Shown piece after piece: positions 60,481 through 64,000 of a stretch of DNA of 64,000 bases (its first letter is position 1; every line of letters begins with the position of its first letter). Where the stretch lies: positions 124,001 to 188,000 of the forward strand of contig CAVVFG010000007.1 of NCBI GenBank assembly GCA_963747405.1, in the 5' to 3' direction. The position numbers were made by a program, and so were the translations under genes. A model generated the notes under the pieces. The model saw nothing but the letters and a program-made list of their open reading frames with translations, ran no database searches and had not been told where the DNA came from. The stretch is from Fodinibacter sp963747405 (GTDB taxonomy: Bacteria; Actinomycetota; Actinomycetes; Actinomycetales; Dermatophilaceae).

Positions 60481-62643
60481 ATGGCGGACGCGCAGGTCAT
60501 GGAGGTCGAGGGGCCCGACGGCCCGCGTCAGGTGCGCCTGAGCAGCCCCGACCGGGTCATGTGGCCCGACGCGGGCATCACCAAGGGTGACCTCGCGGCC
60601 TACGTCGTGGCCGTCGGCGACTTCCTGGTGCACCACATCGGCGACCGGCCCGTCACCCTGCAGCGGTTCCCCGACGGCATCGAGGGCGAGGAGTTCTACC
60701 AGAAGAACCCGCCCAAGGGGCTGCCCGACTGGGTGCGCACCGTCTCGTGCCGCTACCCCAGCGGGCGGCGGCACGCGCAGCTGGTCGTCGACGAGGTTGC
60801 GACCGCGGTCTGGGCGGTGCAGATGAACACCGTGACCTTCCACCCGTGGCCGGTGCGCACCGCCGACAACGACGACCCCGACGAGCTGCGCATCGACCTC
60901 GACCCGCAGCCCGGCCGCACCTTCTCCGACGCCGTCGAGGCGGCGCTCGCGTTGCGCGAGCTGATGGACGAGGTCGGCCTCACGGCGTTCGCCAAGACCA
61001 GCGGCAACCGGGGCGTGCACGTCTACGCCCGGGTCGCTCCCACCCACGAGTTCCTCGACGTGCGGCACGGCGTCATCGGCATCGCCCGCGAGCTCGAGCG
61101 CCGGCTCCCCGACCTCGTCACCACGTCATGGTGGAAGGAGGAGCGCGGCGAGCGCATCTTCGTCGACTTCAACCAGGCCTGCCGCGACCGCACCATCGCC
61201 TCGGCCTACAGCCCGCGGCCGCTGCCCGGGGCGCCGGTGTCGATGCCGGTCACCTGGGCCGAGCTGACCACGGTGGCCCCGGCCGACTTCACCATCCTCA
61301 CCGTGCCCGACGTGCTCGAGGACCGCGGCGACGCCTGGGCCGACATCGACGAGCAGGTCGGCGACGTCGCCGGCGCGCTCTCCCTGTGGCAGCGCGACGT
61401 CGACGAGCGCGGTCTCGGCGAGCTCAACTTCCCGCCCGACTACCCCAAGATGCCCGGGGAGCCGCCGCGCGTGCAGCCCAGCAAGCGGCGCAGCGACAAG
61501 GCCGACGCCGAGTACATGGCCCCCAAGGCCGAGCGCGACGCCGCCGAGCGGGAGCGGTGGGGCATGCCGGTGGTGCCCCCGGTGCCGCCGATGCTGGCCA
61601 AGGCGGTCAAGGGCATCGAGGCACTGGCCGGCCAGGACGTCAGCTTCGAGCCGAAGTGGGACGGCTTCCGCTCGATCGTCTTCCGCTCCGCCGGCCTCGT
61701 CGAGATCGGCAGCCGCAACGAGAAGCCGATGACCCGCTACTTCCCCGAGGTCGTCGAGGCCGCGCTGGCCAACCTGCCCGAGAGGTGTGTCGTCGACGGC
61801 GAGATCATCGTCGTGCGCCCCGGCGAGGACCGCCTCGACTTCGAGCTGCTCAGCCAGCGCATCCATCCCGCCGCGAGCCGGGTGAGGAAGCTGTCGGTCG
61901 AGACCCCCGCGCAGTTCGTGGCCTTCGACCTGCTCGCCCTGGGCGACGACGACCTCACCGGGCGACCGTTCCGCGAGCGGCGGGCCCTGCTCGAGCGGGC
62001 GCTGGCCGACGCGAAGGCACCCATCCACCTCACCGCGGCGACCACCGACCGGGCGGTCGCCGCGCAGTGGTTCACCGAGTTCGAGGGCGCCGGGCTCGAC
62101 GGCCTGGTCGCCAAGCAGCTCGACGGAACCTACGAGCCCGACAAGCGCACGATGGCCAAGATCAAGCACGAGCGCACCGCCGACTGCGTCGTCGCCGGCT
62201 ACCGCACCCACAAGAGCGGTGACGACCTCATCGGCTCCCTGCTGCTCGGCATCCACGACCGTGACGGCCAGCTCGTGTCGGTGGGCGTCATCGGCGCCTT
62301 CCCGATGGCGCGGCGCAAGGAGCTCTTCGACGAGCTGCAGCCGCTGGTGACCGACTTCGATCACCACCCGTGGGCGTGGGCGCGCCAGGAGGAAGGCACC
62401 CGCACCCCGCAGAACGCCGCCGGCAGCCGCTGGGCGGCCGGCAAGGACCTCTCGTTCACGCCGCTGCGCCCCGAGCGGGTCGTCGAGGTGCGCTACGACC
62501 ACATGGAGGGGGTCCGCTTCCGGCACACCGCGCAGTTCGCCCGGTGGCGACCCGACAAGGACCCGGCCGCCTGCACCTTCGACCAGCTCGACGAGCCGGT
62601 CTCGTACGACCTGTCCGAGGTGCTCAGCGGCGGCCGCGGGTGA
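60481..62643 (+). CDS. ligD: polymerase/primase-DNA ligase fusion (LigD-type, no phosphoesterase domain)
   Basis: 720 residues. Residues ~15-300 are an archaeo-eukaryotic primase-like polymerase domain of the NHEJ type, with the catalytic acidic pair in LRIDLDPQPG (139-141) and SGNRGVHVYARV. Residues ~365-715 are an ATP-dependent DNA ligase with nucleotidyl Lys392 in EPKWDGFR and a complete C-terminal OB region. The middle (~320-365) is a charged linker. Standard mycobacterial LigD is polymerase-phosphoesterase-ligase; here the phosphoesterase is absent, and the ligase resembles the LigC type. No ku gene is within the window. It joins or fills DNA breaks by inference. Confidence 0.92.
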   Translation: MADAQVMEVEGPDGPRQVRLSSPDRVMWPDAGITKGDLAAYVVAVGDFLVHHIGDRPVTLQRFPDGIEGEEFYQKNPPKGLPDWVRTVSCRYPSGRRHAQLVVDEVATAVWAVQMNTVTFHPWPVRTADNDDPDELRIDLDPQPGRTFSDAVEAALALRELMDEVGLTAFAKTSGNRGVHVYARVAPTHEFLDVRHGVIGIARELERRLPDLVTTSWWKEERGERIFVDFNQACRDRTIASAYSPRPLPGAPVSMPVTWAELTTVAPADFTILTVPDVLEDRGDAWADIDEQVGDVAGALSLWQRDVDERGLGELNFPPDYPKMPGEPPRVQPSKRRSDKADAEYMAPKAERDAAERERWGMPVVPPVPPMLAKAVKGIEALAGQDVSFEPKWDGFRSIVFRSAGLVEIGSRNEKPMTRYFPEVVEAALANLPERCVVDGEIIVVRPGEDRLDFELLSQRIHPAASRVRKLSVETPAQFVAFDLLALGDDDLTGRPFRERRALLERALADAKAPIHLTAATTDRAVAAQWFTEFEGAGLDGLVAKQLDGTYEPDKRTMAKIKHERTADCVVAGYRTHKSGDDLIGSLLLGIHDRDGQLVSVGVIGAFPMARRKELFDELQPLVTDFDHHPWAWARQEEGTRTPQNAAGSRWAAGKDLSFTPLRPERVVEVRYDHMEGVRFRHTAQFARWRPDKDPAACTFDQLDEPVSYDLSEVLSGGRG

Positions 62644-63821
62644 CCGACGTCCCGGCCGGCGACCGGGCCCGTCGTGCACTGGTCGCCGCGACGGCGGTGG
62701 GTGCGACCACCGCCGTGGCCTCGGGCGCGGGATCGGTCGCCGCCGCTGCCTGGTTCGCCCGGCGGGTGCTCACCCCCGACCGGCACCGCCCCGACGACGT
62801 CGTCGTGCATGCCGTGGGCGCGTCGAGCGTCCTGCTGGGCAGCACCCCCGAGACCGTGGTGCCCGGGCGGTACGGTCTCTGGGTCGACAGCGGCTTCGGG
62901 CACGCCCGGGTGGGTGACGTCGTGGCGGTCGACCCGGCATCCGGCACCGTCGAGCGGACCCTGCTCGGCATCGACCGCGGCGTCCTCGCCCCGGGCGGCG
63001 CCCGGTGGAACCCCTACTTCCACGGCGCACCACCCGACGAGTGCCTCGGTGTGCCCACCGAGCACGTCACGTGCGCCGGTGAGCTCGGCCCGATGCCGGC
63101 CTGGGTGGTTCCGCCCCCTGCTGCCGGGGCCGGGGAGCGCTGGGCGGTGCTGGTGCACGGGCGCGGTGCCCGTCCGGAGGAGACCATCCGCGCGATGCCG
63201 CCGCTGCTCGCACAGGGGTGGACCTGCCTGGTGCCGAGCTACCGCAACGACGAGGGAGTGCCGGCCGGGCCCGACGGCCGCTACGCCCTCGGGCTGTCCG
63301 AGTGGCGCGACGTCGAGGCGGCGGTCCGGTACGCCGTCGACCGCGGGGCTCGCGAGGTGCTGCTGATGGGCTGGTCGATGGGCGGCGCGATCGTGCTCCA
63401 GCTGCTCGACCGCTCGCCGTGGTCGACGGTGGTGTCCCGGGTCGTGCTCGACGCGCCGGTCATCGACTGGGGAGACGTGCTGGCCCACCACGCCCGGGCG
63501 CACCGGGTGCCGCCGCACGTCGGCTCGCTGGCCCGGGCCATGATGCGGCGCCGGTGGGGCCACCGGCTGGTGGGGGTGCACGAGAGCGTCGACCTGGCCC
63601 TCACCGACTGGGTGCGCCGAGGTGCCGAGCTGCACCACCCGGTGCTGCTCATCCACAGCGCCGACGACGACTTCGTCCCGTACGGCCCGTCGCGCGAGCT
63701 GGCGCAGGCCCGGCCCGACCTGGTCACCTTCGCGCAGTGGCACGTGGCTCGGCACTGCGCGGAGTGGAACACCGACCCCGAGCGGTGGGAGCGCCTGGTG
63801 GGTGGCTTCGCCGCGGGGTGA
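62640..63821 (+). CDS. alpha/beta hydrolase with N-terminal membrane anchor
   Basis: 393 residues. A basic start (RARR) and a hydrophobic Ala/Val/Gly stretch (~12-42) suggest a membrane anchor or signal. The hydrolase domain (~165-390) has the oxyanion HGRGARPE, the nucleophile GWSMGGAI, the acid in HSADDDFVP and the His in WHVARHCAEW, so it should be active; the nearest named relatives are serine aminopeptidase/acyl-esterase types. The ~100 residues before it form an extra strand-rich domain. The GTG overlaps the ligase stop (GTGA), which ties the two genes in one transcript although no functional link is evident. Confidence 0.87.
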   Translation: MTDVPAGDRARRALVAATAVGATTAVASGAGSVAAAAWFARRVLTPDRHRPDDVVVHAVGASSVLLGSTPETVVPGRYGLWVDSGFGHARVGDVVAVDPASGTVERTLLGIDRGVLAPGGARWNPYFHGAPPDECLGVPTEHVTCAGELGPMPAWVVPPPAAGAGERWAVLVHGRGARPEETIRAMPPLLAQGWTCLVPSYRNDEGVPAGPDGRYALGLSEWRDVEAAVRYAVDRGAREVLLMGWSMGGAIVLQLLDRSPWSTVVSRVVLDAPVIDWGDVLAHHARAHRVPPHVGSLARAMMRRRWGHRLVGVHESVDLALTDWVRRGAELHHPVLLIHSADDDFVPYGPSRELAQARPDLVTFAQWHVARHCAEWNTDPERWERLVGGFAAG

Positions 63822-63845
63822 CCGGCGAGCGGCGAACCCGTTGCT

Positions 63846-63985
63846 TATACCGGTTCGCGGCCTCGGGGGCCATGGCTCGACCGGGCCATATCTCGCCTGG
63901 CGGCGTCCGGTATAGCGTGCGCGACTGGCGGCGGTTCGTCGCCGCTGGTGTGCCCGGGCGTCCTCCGGGCCCGTCCCGCCGGAGG
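63846..63985 (+). promoter_or_regulatory. probable promoter region with RBS-masking hairpin for an off-window gene
   Basis: TATACCGG (63846-63853) and CCGGTATA (63907-63914) form an inverted repeat around 53 bp, and TATAGC (63911-63916) could be a -10. Further down, CCTCCGG (63962-63968) can pair with CCGGAGG (63979-63985), which contains the GGAGG ribosome binding site of the gene that begins at 63990. Confidence 0.35.
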
Positions 63986-63989
63986 CCAC

Positions 63990-64000
63990 GTGTCGCGTTC
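63990..64000 (+). CDS. start of an unidentified gene, truncated by window end
   Basis: GTG at 63990 stands four bases after GGAGG and is followed by TCGCGTTC to the window end. Only three codons are visible, so no product can be suggested. Confidence 0.3.

Noticed and set aside
60481..63821. NHEJ operon
   Set aside because: No ku gene is found on either side. The following gene is an alpha/beta hydrolase with no repair link, so only the ligase is claimed.

Overview
The window is a very high G+C actinobacterial chromosome segment with dense coding, many GTG starts and TGA/ATG start-stop overlaps. Several signs point to Actinomycetota. The gene order dut, DUF3710, OB-fold, DUF3159, two TrkA-type proteins, APC permease, TRAM methyltransferase, then dxs, RNase D, DUF3000, hemE, protoporphyrinogen/coproporphyrinogen oxidase, chlorite-dismutase-like protein and msrB is the one known around Rv2697c-Rv2674 of Mycobacterium tuberculosis. 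SepH, DUF4193 and mycobacterial-type SOS boxes fit as well. A Micrococcales genome, perhaps Intrasporangiaceae-like, is my inference from style, not something I can prove. No tRNA, rRNA, CRISPR, prophage or transposase was seen.

Layout. 1-8.4 kb: a 5'-truncated GNAT/acyl-CoA synthetase-like protein, DUF5998, an AlkP-superfamily hydrolase, thymidine kinase, a GNAT protein, SepH, coproporphyrin ferrochelatase and an inositol monophosphatase. 8.6-11.3 kb: the DUF4193-dut-DUF3710-OB-DUF3159 block. 11.3-14.6 kb: an inserted set made of a LexA-boxed DUF222-HNH gene, a HAD phosphatase, a NYN-domain protein and a tiny basic protein. 14.7-19.5 kb: the TrkA pair divergent from an APC permease, then the RNA methyltransferase. 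19.6-22.4 kb: aconitase behind a perfect 18-bp palindrome. 22.5-28.5 kb: an assimilatory sulfate operon on the minus strand (sulfite reductase, APS reductase, CysD, CysN, siroheme synthase), the last gene frameshifted. 28.7-29.1 kb: an uncharacterised gene whose GTG start lies inside a perfect SOS box. 29.3-35.4 kb: dxs, a YCII protein, a lone PIN protein, two methyltransferases, an epimerase and a broken CPBP protease. 35.6-40.8 kb: an HTH-MurA fusion with its own palindromic operator, two small membrane proteins and an RND/MMPL exporter with a frameshifting tandem repeat. 40.8-44.2 kb: fadB-fadA behind a palindrome. 44.3-48.2 kb: the Hen1-Pnkp RNA repair cassette. 48.3-57.7 kb: an ArsR-VOC operon, RNase D/DUF3000, an EamA transporter, hemE, and cgoX-chdC with unrelated genes between. 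57.7-63.8 kb: a truncated phosphotransferase, an ArsR-SRPBCC operon, MsrB, a polymerase-ligase fusion and a hydrolase.

How the parts work together. HemE, CgoX, ChdC and CpfC supply four steps of the coproporphyrin-dependent haem route. The cys operon takes activated sulfate to sulfide and also makes the sirohaem that its sulfite reductase needs. Pnkp and Hen1 together heal, seal and 2'-O-methylate broken RNA. Two genes carry LexA boxes, and NHEJ-type and RNA repair enzymes are also present, so nucleic-acid damage response is a recurring theme.

Regulation is unusually readable. At least a dozen genes show a TANNNT -10 element ending 5-7 bases before the start codon, which predicts leaderless transcripts. 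Several palindromic operators sit exactly on these promoters. Three genes (siroheme synthase, the RND exporter, the CPBP protease) carry frameshifts. Two of the three lie in or beside short tandem repeats, so sequencing error and real mutation both need considering.
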